A DNA stretch of 64,000 nt from Epiperipatus broadwayi (taxonomy: Eukaryota; Onychophora; Udeonychophora; Euonychophora; Peripatidae): contig JAQFVV010006275.1 in the NCBI GenBank assembly GCA_028023455.1, positions 1,061,279 to 1,125,278 of the forward strand, in the 5' to 3' direction. Positions within the stretch are counted from its first letter, which is position 1; each line of letters opens with the position of its first letter. Shown here one piece after another: positions 1 to 11,560 of the stretch. Made by a program: the position numbers and the translations under genes. The notes under the pieces were generated by a model. That model did not search any database, was not told where the DNA came from, and saw only the letters and a program-made list of their open reading frames with translations.

Positions 1-1330
1 TATCTATGTATTTAGAAATTAGAATTGACTGGATAAGAAGACAAAATTAGCTTTCTTTAAAAGTTATAAACATGTTTTTGCTATTAATTTGTAATAATAA
101 TTAAATCAGTTTTAAGTTATACATAGTTTTAATTATTATCCTTTAATTTTGAAGAAAAAGAGGTACTATATATTCTATTAGTTTCGTGTTTATCTAAATA
201 GAATGCATAATTTTTTTTTTTTTTTTTAAAAAGTGGGGGGTGGTGGTTAAAAAGAGAAGGAAGTACCTAAATAATTACTATGAAATTTTGAAAGAAAAAA
301 AATTTTTGTGAACTATCAAGATGGAAGAAATAGATTGTAAATATCTTCAAACTTATCCATTGCCAAAAGAAATAGTAATCTAAAAATGAAGTTATCTCTA
401 TTGTATGACAATGCATTGACTTAAAAATAAAAAGTTAAAAATTATAATGAATAATAGTAAATGTTAAATAATAGCACCTTGACCTTCTAAAAGTAAAGAA
501 TTTGAAACGATAATAGATTCTGTTAAATGCAAGGTGTTAAATAGACATACTAATTATATGTCATGTATAATTAAGTAGATGTTTTAATTCTTTAATCAGT
601 TATAACAAACTTTGATAAATAACCTTTCATTATTGGAAGAAAAAAAATTTTTTTATGGATCTGAAAATTATATACTGTATAAGATAGGTATAATGCGGCA
701 TGAAAATAAAATTGGATATGTTATAATGCATACAGAAATATATATTATTTAATTAGATAAGTACTATTAGAACCAGCACAAACGTTTTTAGGACTGGATT
801 CAAATATTTTGATACAAAAAAAAATGTATTTTTACATTTTTAATAAGAAATACACATATTACTTTTCAGCAAAACTCCTTTTGCTGCAAAGTTCTTAATT
901 ATTCATAATTAATGAAACTTGTAATTTCTATTGAAAGAATAGATAATGAAATGAAGCAGTCTTGATTTGTCGAAACTGATTTCATAGTAACTGTTATTGT
1001 CAATATAATATGAAGAGCTATTGATAAGTTTGGATAATCTTCAGAAAGATGTTTTAAAACTATATTTTAATGTATCAAACCTAGAATAAAAATTCTGAGT
1101 TGTCAATTAAAACATTTTGATTTCTTCAAACATATTTGCACTACCTAAATCTCCATTCAAATGAAACTAATATTGTATTCATTATTTTCAATTGCTGACT
1201 TTATATCCTGACATTCATATTCAAAGAATTGATGCGATGCCTAATTTTTTAGCAATATCTTTTGTTCTTGTAATGGTATTTGTGAATCCTTTGTTTCTGT
1301 GGTTTTCAAAAATGATATTCATTTGTGATT
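1..1330. other. AT-rich DNA, nothing recognised
   Basis: No open frame, motif or repeat that I could support. It contains only short A/T homopolymers, the longest a T run near 212-227, and looks like neutral intergenic or intronic DNA. Confidence 0.6.
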
Positions 1331-1337
1331 ATATATT

Positions 1338-1574
1338 GGACTATTTCAACATAATCTGTCATTAAATGTTGAATGTATAGAAAATTTTAAAATTTATTTA
1401 AACTTTTCAAATACAAACAACTTGTTAGTAATAACATCCAAATAGGTGTAATTACTAACCTGTATTGTCTACTTGTGTGTTATTACTAACAAGTTGTTTG
1501 TATTTGAAAAGTTTAAATACAGTTAAAAATGTTGTATACATTCAACATTTAATGATAGATGATGGAAATAGTCC
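1338..1574. repeat. Palindromic (fold-back) element, ~95-bp arms
   Basis: The left arm starts at GGACTATTTC (1338) and the right arm ends at its complement GAAATAGTCC (1574). The arms pair through the AAACAACTTGTTAGTAATAA block near 1425-1440 and its complement near 1480-1500, with a short spacer between. The sequence just right of it (1540-1640: GATGATGGAAATAGTCCAA, then CTTCAGGCAAAT) resembles 20050-20125 inside the element at 19569-21040, so the two probably belong to one MITE family. No transposase is present and no clear target duplication was found. Confidence 0.75.
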
Positions 1575-2620
1575 AACATATTATCACATCTAATATGTCA
1601 TCATCCCAAATCTTCAGGCAAATATGATATTTATTTCTTATATTCTGCAGCCACTTTTATGTGATTTTTTTTAATTTTGTAAGCTCTTACATGTGATACT
1701 GACTTTTGATAAAATTTCAAACCAAATTGACAAAGAATTTGAAATCAATGGTATAGACAAATATCACTTTTGAATGAATGATCAGATATGCTTTTGAAAA
1801 AATTTTAAAGTAAAGAATTTGATAATGGACAGTTCTAACATTTTTGAATTAGTATTTCCATCTTGTTTTAGATTAAATTTCAGGAGTAAGATTTTCACTG
1901 TTTGTCCTTTTTTTTTAATCTCCAGAATAATGTTAATGATTGTAGTGTGTAATTTTTCTAAAAGGCAAAATTATTTTTGAGCTTGTATTGAAGATTTTAT
2001 TATATCTCGTAATAAATTTAAATTGTGGCTTTCACATAGTACATAAAAAGCTTTCTCATATTGACATCATTATCATAACCTTGTCCCTAACACTCAGATA
2101 AATTTATTCATATTGTTCAAAATATGTTTGTATTATGAACTGTCTTTTTTTTTTTTTTGCATCTTCAGACTTTATTTTCTTGCTTAATGCCGAGAATAAC
2201 TAACCATTCAAATGGCTTTAATTTACTTGTATCACACAACCTAGTTTTGTCAGGAAAGATTTGTGATAAGTTCATTACTATATTAAATACCTCCAGATAT
2301 GAAAAAATAATTTTATCGCACTTTCACATTTTTCATTTGTCTTATTGTTGATGATTTGTATATAGAAGAAGCAAAAATAAAAAGTTAAGTCATTAAGAAA
2401 AAATTCCAACTCATCATAAAAAGATTGTTAAAGGAAGAAAGTAATACTTAGTATACATTTCAAATGAGAAGAATAATTTATACTTAGCTATGATACTTGA
2501 GATTATGTTAATCTTGTACTCACTACTTGTGAGATGATATGTTGTTATCGATTTGTCAGCTCTAAGTAATAATTAAAGTCTCTATTACTTTGAAAAAAAA
2601 AAGAAAAGCATTAAACTTAA
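1575..2620. other. AT-rich DNA, nothing recognised
   Basis: A 64-codon open stretch at 2157-2351 resembles no protein and has no coding context. No repeats or RNA genes were seen. Confidence 0.55.
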
Positions 2621-2625
2621 AAGAG

Positions 2626-2771
2626 AATTCAATAAGTAGGAAAGGTGAACTATACAGGAAAGATTAAACAGTTATATGATCACCCTGGGCGAAAGCAATG
2701 CTAAACTGTAAAATAGTTACAATTATTTAATCTTCTCTGTATAGTGGATCTTCCCTATTTATTGAATTACA
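2626..2771. repeat. Short inverted-repeat element (146 bp, MITE-like)
   Basis: The arm from AATTCAATAAGTAGG (2626) pairs with CCTATTTATTGAATT at 2754-2768. Pairing continues inward through CTATACAGGAAAGATTAAA and its near complement TTTAATCTTCTCTGTATAG, about 48 bp per arm at roughly 80-85 percent identity by eye. The centre is slightly GC-richer (CACCCTGGGCGAAAGC). It has no coding capacity. The superfamily is unknown and no certain target duplication was found. Confidence 0.7.
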
Positions 2772-2929
2772 AACAGATAAGGTAAAAAATAAACCTGTTA
2801 CTTAAAAGATAATCTGGAAATTTATTAGTTTAACTTTTTAAATTTAATTATAATTACTGAAGCAAAATAATGAAAAATATAAATTATTGGCATTTATGTA
2901 TGCAGACACACATATTTATATAATTCATT

Positions 2930-4016
2930 GAGATTAATATTACAACATTGGTTTATTAAGTAAATGAAATACTCTCAATCCAAAGCACAAGATAAAACTT
3001 CTTTGGAGAAAAGATCGGCTGTTTTTTTTTCTTTACCTCAATTTATATATAGAGGCTAATCTTAAGCACTATGAAGATAAAATGTGAAGATTTTAAATCA
3101 ATTGAGTTATTTTATTAAAGCTATGTTTTGAATTGCTTTATATTATTTTAACTGATATTTGAGAACTTACAGATTGACAGTATCAAATCTTTTAATAAAA
3201 TGTGTAAATATAATCTTCCCAGCAGTTAATATTATATAAGATGTTGAAATTAATACTTCAACACTGGTTTATTAAATATATGAAATTCTCTCAGTCCAAA
3301 GCTCGAGATAAAACTTTTTTATAAAAAATATTAGATCGTCTTTTCTCTTTACCTCATTTATATATAGAGGTTAATCTTAAGCACTTTGGAGACAAGCTGT
3401 AAATTGAAAAATTTTGTCAATGTCTATTAAAATAATATAAAATAATTTGAAATATAGTTTTAATAAAGTAATATGGTTGATTTAAAATCTTCATGCTATC
3501 TCTCCAAAGTGTTTAAGATTAGCCTCTATATATAAATTGGGGTAAAGAGAATAGAGTCCAATCTTATCTCTAAAAAAAGTCCTATTTTGTGCTTTGGATT
3601 GAGAGTCTTTCATTTACTTAATAGTTCAGTGTTGGAGTATTAATCTCAATTTATTATATAATATTAATTGCTGGGAAGTTTATATTTATATATTTTATTA
3701 TTTGATTTGTTATTGACAAGCAGTAAATTGAAAAATTTTGTGAATGTCAATTAAAATAATGTAAAACAATTTGAAATATAGTTTTAATAAAGTAATATAT
3801 TTATTTTAAAATCTTCATGCTTTCTCTCCAGAGTGCTTAAGATTAACCTCTATATATAAATTGAGGTAAAGAGAAAAGAAGGTTCAATCTTTTCTTTTAA
3901 AAAATGTTTTATCCTGTGTTTTGGATTGAGAGTATTTCATTTACTTAATAGACCAGTGGTGGAGTATTTATCAAATATACAATATTAACCACTGGGAAGT
4001 TTATATTTATATAAGA
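2930..4016. repeat. Four-unit head-to-head repeat cluster
   Basis: A ~200-bp unit occurs four times: forward at 2930-3130 and 3219-3412, reversed at 3478-3686 and 3790-4016. Diagnostic pieces are GGTTTATTAAGTAAATGAAA, CTCAATCCAAAGCAC, TTTATATATAGAGGCTAATC and CTTAAGCACTTTGGAG, with their complements on the right half. The spacer starting AATTGAAAAATTTTGT is also repeated (3396 and 3729). The whole can fold into a large imperfect hairpin. No coding potential and no hammerhead core were seen. The unit family is not recognised. Confidence 0.8.
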
Positions 4017-4020
4017 TCTA

Positions 4021-5765
4021 TTCCAAGCCTTATTTTTTTCCATAATAATTTAAGTTTCTTATTATCTATATCAAGAGATGTATTTTTGAAGAGATTTTTA
4101 TCACTTGATATCCATATGCAATCATTATTCTATTGATTTTCATTTATTTTTGCTATGTATCCATCATATCTTTACTTCCAAATTATTTTATTACATCTGG
4201 AATAAGAAGTTAGAATCAAATTATGTCATTTTTTTATGTCTCTTGTTATTTCCAATATGTTTCTTTCTTTATTTTTTTTTTTTTTTTGCAACACTTTTAA
4301 TCTTTACTTTATTTTAGAATTCGAAGTCCATGTTTCATAATCATAAATTAAAATAACCAATGACTATCCTATAAATTTCTATTTTTACAATAAGTATATC
4401 AATACTAATCTGACCAGTAATTAAGTAAGCATAATTTTCTCTCTCTCTCCATTTTTTTTTTACCTGTAATGTCTTTTGACGAATTCCTGTTACCTAAGAA
4501 AATTAGTTTTATTAAAATTTATTTTAAGATATTGATAGATTATGATATTATAATTAAGTTCCAACTTTTGTTTTGTGCTGTTATTATTATTTTTTTGATA
4601 GTTTTCCAAATGTTGTGGATGCTTTTCTCTAATATGAATTTATTTTTTTAACCAAAATAAAATTGTTATTAACAGTGGGAAGCTCAATAGCTAGAAATCA
4701 ATCTCGGAATCTCATTAGCAGTACTATGCAATGTCTGTTATTATTTTTGCTTATGTCAAATGGCTTGGAATAGGGTGATTTTAACTGTTTAATTATTGTT
4801 AATGCAAATGTTAAATATGTGATGGGAGTTATATGAAAGTTTGTTTTGCATGAACCATCCTTTTCTCAAAGGATTAAAGTATATGCTATAGGTCATTTAA
4901 ATAATTATTATCTAGTATCACTTTTTATAACTAGTTAAATTTATTGATTTGGATTCAAACTTTAAGGTGTTAAGATTTCTAATTATTATCTTGAATAACA
5001 TAATAGAAATGAAAATAACTTCTGGATGGATAATGTGCAATTTAGTGATCTTCATAAATGAGGATCAGTAACTGAAAACTAATATACTTATATTGTCATC
5101 TGAAATTAATTATTAACATTTACATTAATGACTCTAAAATGAATTTTGAACTATTAATATTACAAGATATTCCTGTGTTTATTGCAATCGCTGGTATTTA
5201 TTATCTTAGCATCATCAATATTTTGACGAATATTGGAATTGACCAAATATATTATTTATTTCATATATAAAAATTTGTTTTGAAAGTTTGTGCATTTTAT
5301 AAGTAATTCAGCAAAACCCCTCCCCCTTTGCAATTTCTTATTTGAGAATTTTCTTTAATATTTTAAACTTTTTTTTAACCTGCACTTAAAATTTAATTGA
5401 AAATTAATTTTCATTAGTTGTTTAAATAATCTTTTTTTTTGGGGGGGGGGGGGGGACTTTAGAGTATTGGAAATGAAAGAGCTGAGTTTCGATTATTTGA
5501 ATATAGAAAAAAATTAACGCATAAAAGACAAATATTAATTTATTCTCTCTCGTTTTAAAATTTTCATGATAAATTTGAAAAAGGGATTATAATTATTAAA
5601 TAAGATTTCCACTATGTCACTGCAAACAACAATAGCTTCGAGATTAGATGAATGTTTCATTATTGATGATCAAAAATGAAAATCCATGTGCTCTTGATGA
5701 AGAATTATTTTTGTCAGAATTTTTGATGTTCACTATCATTTTTAACCATTATTGCAAGATGAACA
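4021..5765. other. AT-rich DNA, nothing recognised
   Basis: Contains a CT/T-rich stretch near 4435-4460 and a G homopolymer near 5441-5455. The open stretches at 4105-4317 and 4469-4651 are T-rich hydrophobic chance frames without family resemblance. Confidence 0.55.
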
Positions 5766-5769
5766 TTTC

Positions 5770-6830
5770 TCCAAGATTAAACCACTTTCCTGATCCATAG
5801 CATCACTTCTCCACATCAGACTAACAAACTTCCCTTATTTTACTTATTCATCTCACATATGATCTCTCTATAAGTCTTTCACACATTCTTGGGATTCAGT
5901 TTAAGATTTCAACTGCCAATCTATTCTCATCTTTCCTAGCAATACATCCAGCCCAGCTACATTTCAGTCTCTTAATTGTTTTAATGATGTAATAGATAGA
6001 TGTTATATCTTTCACCCACTTTTGATATTTTTGTTATATACAATATACATTTTTCCATATTTGGTCCTGACATCTCTATCTTGCTCCTCTATTAATGGTC
6101 AAAATCTTAGATCCACAAATAAAAATAGGTAAATATATCTATTAAAAATCTTTTTTTTTTCTAACATACTGACTTCATTTTAAAATTAAATTATTGCTAT
6201 AAAAAGTATTCTATCCTATAATTTTATAAATTATACTTTTATCTGTATTAATAACCTAATCAAAGTGTTTATAGTTATTTATTTTTAATTTATAATTATC
6301 ATTTTTTGTTTTATTCAGATAAAATCCACTGAACATTATTTTATTTATTCTTAGTCCTACATTCTAATTTTATTTCACAACTCTTGTAATATTTCATGAT
6401 GCTCTAAAACATTATTTTCAAAATCAATTGCATTATTTGCAAAATCTAAATGACTTAAATAATCACCATTTATTTTTACTCTCTTAACTTTCCATTTTAA
6501 TTAATAAAATACTTCTTAGTAAAACTGATGTAAAAGTTTTGGAGAGATGTAATCAGCCTGTTGCCTACCAATCTCAATATTAACCTTCTTAGTATCACTA
6601 TGTAATTTAATAACTGTTTTGGTATTTTGATAAATATTCTTCAGAATATGATAATATCATGGTTCTATTTCTTTATTGTCCAAAGCTTTAATTAGTGTGA
6701 AATGCTTATAATTATTAACTACCTTCTCATAATCTACAAATCCAAAGCATAATTTCTTTCTATATTCAAATAATCTGGAAAATTTTAGAACTTTATTTGA
6801 GAAATATCTTTGCATATATTAGGTATATTG
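5770..6830 (-). pseudogene. RTE-like LINE reverse transcriptase relic
   Basis: Read on the minus strand in several broken frames, this stretch carries the motif order of an RTE/BovB-type non-LTR retrotransposon. Near 6735-6765 it reads LCFGFVDYEKV (reverse-transcriptase motif A region; families have F.DY.KAFD). Near 6540-6580 it reads IGRQQADYISPKL (motif B, usually RQGD.ISPKLF). Near 6430-6470 it reads INGDYLSHLDFANN, where RFADD is expected, so the catalytic YADD-type aspartates are lost. Near 5930-5985 it reads IKRLKCSWAGCIARKDENR, the C-terminal WAGHIAR block, followed by a degraded RP/RW region down to about 5780. Frameshifts and stops make it non-functional. Endonuclease sequence upstream was not recognised. 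Confidence 0.85.
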
Positions 6831-8088
6831 GTAATTACTAATTTGTTGGTGCTGCTATAAAACCATATTTTAAATATTCAGCATTGTATTGTCTACATTT
6901 AACTGTTGACTCCCCTAATGTAACTGTTTTAGTTTTTAAATATTTTGGATATATTTCCAAACTATTAAAAGAAAAAAATCGAAGATGCTTAATTTTTGTT
7001 GTGGTTGTTTTATTATTAAGTGTTTACTAAAAATATTTTAACAAATCATTAAGGAATAAATAAAAATATCAATAATGTAATATTTAATAAAAGATATATT
7101 AAGTTTTTTTTCTACTGTTACTTTTTGGACTTGCAATACTACTTTGCAACATGTGCTTAATTTTCAACAAGCATCCCACCAGAGAATAGTATTACAACTT
7201 GAGAAACACAGATATGGAAGTTATATAATCATTACATATAAGTATGAATGAGTTCCTGTGAAAAGCATATGAATATATTGTACTCGATACTAAAACCATC
7301 TTTTATAGTTTTGATATCTAGTATCTAATATAAATTAATTACACCAAATTTATCTTTTTATTTATTCCAATTTATTTTATTTTTTTTGTATTTGTAAATT
7401 ATGTGTATGTAAATATAATAATAATTAAACATGTTTCACTTATCTTTTCCCAGTCTTAAACATTTTTATCTAATTAAATCAAAATATATTCAATAATTTT
7501 TTTTTTTTCAAATATATAAAAAGAAAGGAATAATTAAAACTCAGAGATAATTATTATCACAGTAGTAAACTTGACATTGATTAGGCATCTGACTTAAAGA
7601 AAATATTAGCTTTTATCAAATATTATTTATCAAAATCTGTGAAACATTGGAATATTTATTTAAGAAGATTTATCTATATATATAAGGACAAAATGAATTA
7701 AAAAAAGAAAGAAAAACAACTTTATCTTATAGTTTTATTTAACTAAAATGTGTTATCTATGGAAATATATAATTTTATCTTCAATTTTTTTATGAAAGTT
7801 TCACATTCTATGCATTTTGAAATCACTGAATGAAACTATAATATTACAATAGGATGAATGAAATTTGATATAATTTTACACTGGTATGCATAAAAATTGT
7901 ATATGTTTACTGAAATGAGTTTACTCATTGCTGGAATTATCAAGATTAGTCATATTTATCTGTTCAATTATGGCAATAAAATTAATGGTATTTGATGATT
8001 TAATGTAATACGTTGAGTGATATTAAAGGAATTATTTATATATATATATATACTGTGGTTATAATATAAATATAGGGGATTTGCATTC
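6831..8088. other. AT-rich DNA, nothing recognised
   Basis: No supported gene or repeat. It contains short A/T runs and a small TA run near 8035-8050. Confidence 0.55.
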
Positions 8089-8089
8089 A

Positions 8090-8345
8090 AACTTTTGAGC
8101 ATCCTTGAACTATCTACACTATCTCATACTAGCGATACATATGACCTCACACATGTAGAAAGGCTAATCTCCAATATACATATTTCATACTGAACCAGCA
8201 CTCATCAATTGGTCCAGATTATCATCTCCCCACATATATATAATCAGTGCTCAGTTTATATTAAGATAGCAAACCGTCATACTTTAATGGACAAGCTTCA
8301 ATATACTCCAACCTCCAACTTTTCAACCATCCATACCTTTAAAAT
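8090..8345 (-). repeat. R1 repeat copy 1 (hammerhead-bearing)
   Basis: One of three copies of a ~250-300-bp dispersed repeat; the others are at 60300-60540 and 60950-61280. Shared blocks on the plus strand are CCAATATACATATTTCAT, CACTCATCAATTGGTCCAG, a TATTAAGATAGC-like block and CTTTAATGGACAAGCTTC. On the minus strand the order is a hammerhead-like fold, then a segment with a weak tRNA-like box B (TTTGAATGCAAATCCCC, near 8074-8090). No protein is encoded. It may be a non-autonomous retroelement or retrozyme-like repeat. Confidence 0.8.
8165..8221 (-). ncRNA. Type I hammerhead ribozyme, decayed core (R1 copy 1)
   Basis: Minus-strand order: stem I outer strand UAAUC, bulge UGG, inner strand (A)CCAA, core UUGAUGA (canonical CUGAUGA with C3 changed to U), stem II GUGCUG/CAGUAU, GAAA, very short stem III AUAU/GUAU, A17, then UUGG and GAUUA closing stem I. 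UAAUC/GAUUA is a perfect 5-bp pair here. The C3 change is expected to weaken or abolish cleavage, so this is probably a dead copy. Fold drawn by eye. Confidence 0.75.
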
Positions 8346-9780
8346 ATGACGATGAAAAGCCCAAGTTCCATGATAATGCCAATATTTAATATAATTAAAA
8401 ATGGATATTTTATACCAAATAAAATAATATATTTCATTTTTTAATTTTTGGTTAATTGAAATTTATATTTGTATGTCTCTAATATTATTAATCCTAATGC
8501 GCTGAACATCTTTTTAGAAAGAAAAAAACTTATTTTATGCATTTCAATAATTTAATTTCAGGTTTAAAGACTTTCATAGTAATTAAGACTAAACTTATAA
8601 AGAAAATGTTTGATTTTGATATTTAATTATATGCTTCGTTATATAGTATTGCTTATGTATATTTGTTTTATTAAGAGCATTATAAAGTATTTTATACTTT
8701 GTAATTGATTATGTTGTTTTAAAAAGTAATCTGTTTATTGTTAATTTTTAACTCCTCCCCTCCCCCTTCAGAAAAGAAATGATATTATAAAAGTGTAAGA
8801 GAAAAGCAATTTTAGAAATAATTCAAAATGAGAGCTTGGGGTGTGATTTATTTACATTTGTAAAATGTGAATTTAAAATTAATTGGATGAACAATGTTTA
8901 AAATATGATAGTAATTGAATTAAAAAAAAATACCAGTAATAAATATAAATTAATAATGTTTCTGAAAAAATGTGAAGTTTAACTACCTATTACATATTAA
9001 AGCAATTGTTTAGAATAACAGTTACTAAAATTAATTATTAGCTTATATTATGAATGCCTTTAAGAATTTGTATTGTTTTTATGCATAATAAAGATATTAA
9101 TTTAATATATCAAGCACACAGTTCTTCTTTTCAAAATAGTTCATAAATATCCAATATAGAAATAAAACAAAGTAACTCCTTTTTAAAACTTGTTTTTTAT
9201 ATGACTATAATCATGAAAAAAAAAAATCCAACATTTTGACTATTTTATATAGTATTTTTCAAGGTACACTAAAATAAAATAAAACATATATATATAACAA
9301 ATAACACATATTCCAAAAAAATTAAAAAATTATAAAATATATTCATAACCTTATCTCACTCCCTTTTTCTATTATCAACAATCACAACTTAAACAATTTC
9401 CTTTTTTTTTAAAAAAAAAAAAAATCTATATATATCCTTTAAAAACATTTAATTAAAAACCTATTATTTTCTTTTCTGTTTATCTATTAACATCCTATTT
9501 AATTCTGGTTTTATTTCATTAATGTATACACTTTCTTTTATCATCCTTTCATTATATGACTTAATACATTCCAAAGGCTTTATATTAAAATCCCCATGCT
9601 TAAACTTATTCATGTGAATATAAACAGCAGAATTTTTATCACCTAAATGCTATTTTAAAAAGGAGTTAGTTTGTTTTATTTCTATATATAATAAAGATAA
9701 TAGAATGAAAAGCAAATGAATGTTATCTTCTTAATCTAATTCAGTAATAATTATTATAACATTTTAATTAAATTAACAAA
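8346..9780. other. AT-rich DNA, nothing recognised
   Basis: Contains short homopolymers, a C-rich patch near 8754-8768 and a T/A switch near 9403-9424. No gene or repeat could be supported. Confidence 0.55.
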
Positions 9781-9904
9781 CTTATACCAAAGGGTATCAA
9801 GTAGTTTGGAACAGGTTCACCATGTGTGGGTCTGCAGGCTGTGCAAGGCACAAAGGTGTTTCATTGTGGGGACACTAAGACACCAAGATAATTGATCAAA
9901 TCAC

Positions 9905-10266
9905 ATCATTGTTAGAAATATGTTCTGAGTGCAAATAATTTTTATTTAAATATGAGTGGAATATGTCTTTATTTAAAGTTATTGTGACAATTGCTTGAGC
10001 CTTGAAATATATTACATACATACTTTTATCATTTTGGACCGAACAGGCTGATGCCCTTTTATCACTATAATTAATAAAACATATAAATGTTTAAATTTCC
10101 AGCTCACTTTATTGTTAGAAACATATTCTGATTGTAAATGCTTTTTTATTTAAATATAAGAGGAATACTTCTTTACTTAGACATGTTATAATTTCTCAAG
10201 CCTTGAAATGTACTACATATATACTCTACTATTGCACAAAACCAAATAGACTGATACCCTTATATA
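9905..10266. repeat. Diverged tandem duplication, ~160-bp unit
   Basis: Two direct copies at about 9905-10064 and 10108-10266. Shared blocks are ATTGTTAGAAA(T/C)AT, TTTTATTTAAATAT, GCCTTGAAAT(A/G)TA and GA(A/T)AGACTGAT-like ends. Just to the left (9790-9890) is a GC-richer patch with no recognised family. No coding potential. Confidence 0.65.
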
Positions 10267-10494
10267 AAAAGTAACACATTATTATTAATAATTTATTTAA
10301 AAATAAAACATATTTTTAAAATATTGCCTCATAATTACAATAATTCTGCATATGTTGAAATTTCTCTTTATCGATGATATTTTACAAGGCTTATATGTCT
10401 TATTCGGTTTAGAGTAGTAATAGAGCATCCAACTCTGGAATGTGAGATACTATAGTTGATTCTGTTCTGTCTTATGTTAAACATTTTTAATAGT

Positions 10495-11560
10495 AATGTT
10501 ATTTTTTTTATTATACTGTATTAACTTTTTACACATTTTATTAAATAGCTTTTCCTATTTTTAAAAAGACATTTTTTTAATGCTGTATTATCTTTTTACA
10601 TATTTTATTAAACAGCTCTTCATTGAATGTGGACATGGGTTTATTCACTAGCTAAAAACTTGTAATTGATTTATAATCCACCCTACAGTCCAAATCTAAG
10701 GAAAATAGAATGAGTAAAAAACATAATTTTTAAAAAGATACTATGGCATGGCAAAATATTTAATTTCTAACAAATTTCATGATAATAATATTATTTAATG
10801 CAGTTTTTTTATTATAATAAAATTTCTATCTGAATGCACTATTGACAAAGTCTAAAAAAATGTAAGTGTTTGTTTTTTCTAGTTATCCAACATATTTTAT
10901 GAATAAACAAAATAAAACGCAAAACATTTTAATGGCTTCTAAAAATTTACTGACCAAACAATCTAAGTATGAAATTTTAAATTTTATTTTCTTAAATAAA
11001 GCCTTATTAAATCTCTAATTGTGAACTACATAGTAAAGTATAATATATATAAATAAACATTTTTTAAAAAAAATTATAAAGTAGTGTAAATATTTTATTA
11101 TTGAATGGGAACGAGAGAGACTGTATTTGTTAATAGAAAATATAAGCAAGTTATTTATGAGAAATTCTGAATCAAAAGTCACTAATGAATTTTTAAAACA
11201 ACTATTTTTAACATGTTAGTATTAATAGAATGAAAGTTTTATCGGCCATGTTATTCAAAGTTGACCTAATTTGATGGGCCTAATGAAATATAAAAGATAC
11301 ATCAATAAACAAAATAAGTATGAAAATTTAAAATATCAAACTATATTTATATAATAACTATAGATACTAATAATGGAATAACACACACATAAAAAATTAA
11401 ATAATAGTATACATATTTTATTATTGAATGAATATAACTTTGTTAACAAGAATAAGTTTAATGCATGAGAGATGTTGATGGGTTTTTAAACAAACAAACA
11501 CTATTATTAATATGCCAGTTAAAGTTGATCTAAATATTGGTAAAGAAATATGAGTTATAT
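10495..11560. repeat. Local degenerate duplications
   Basis: A ~64-bp step repeats TTTTTACACATTTTATTAAA at about 10530 and 10594. A looser ~320-bp duplication relates 11070-11300 to 11390-11560 (TTTTATTATTGAATG, CAAAGTTGACCTAA versus TTAAAGTTGATCTAA). These look like old duplications in non-coding DNA. Confidence 0.45.
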
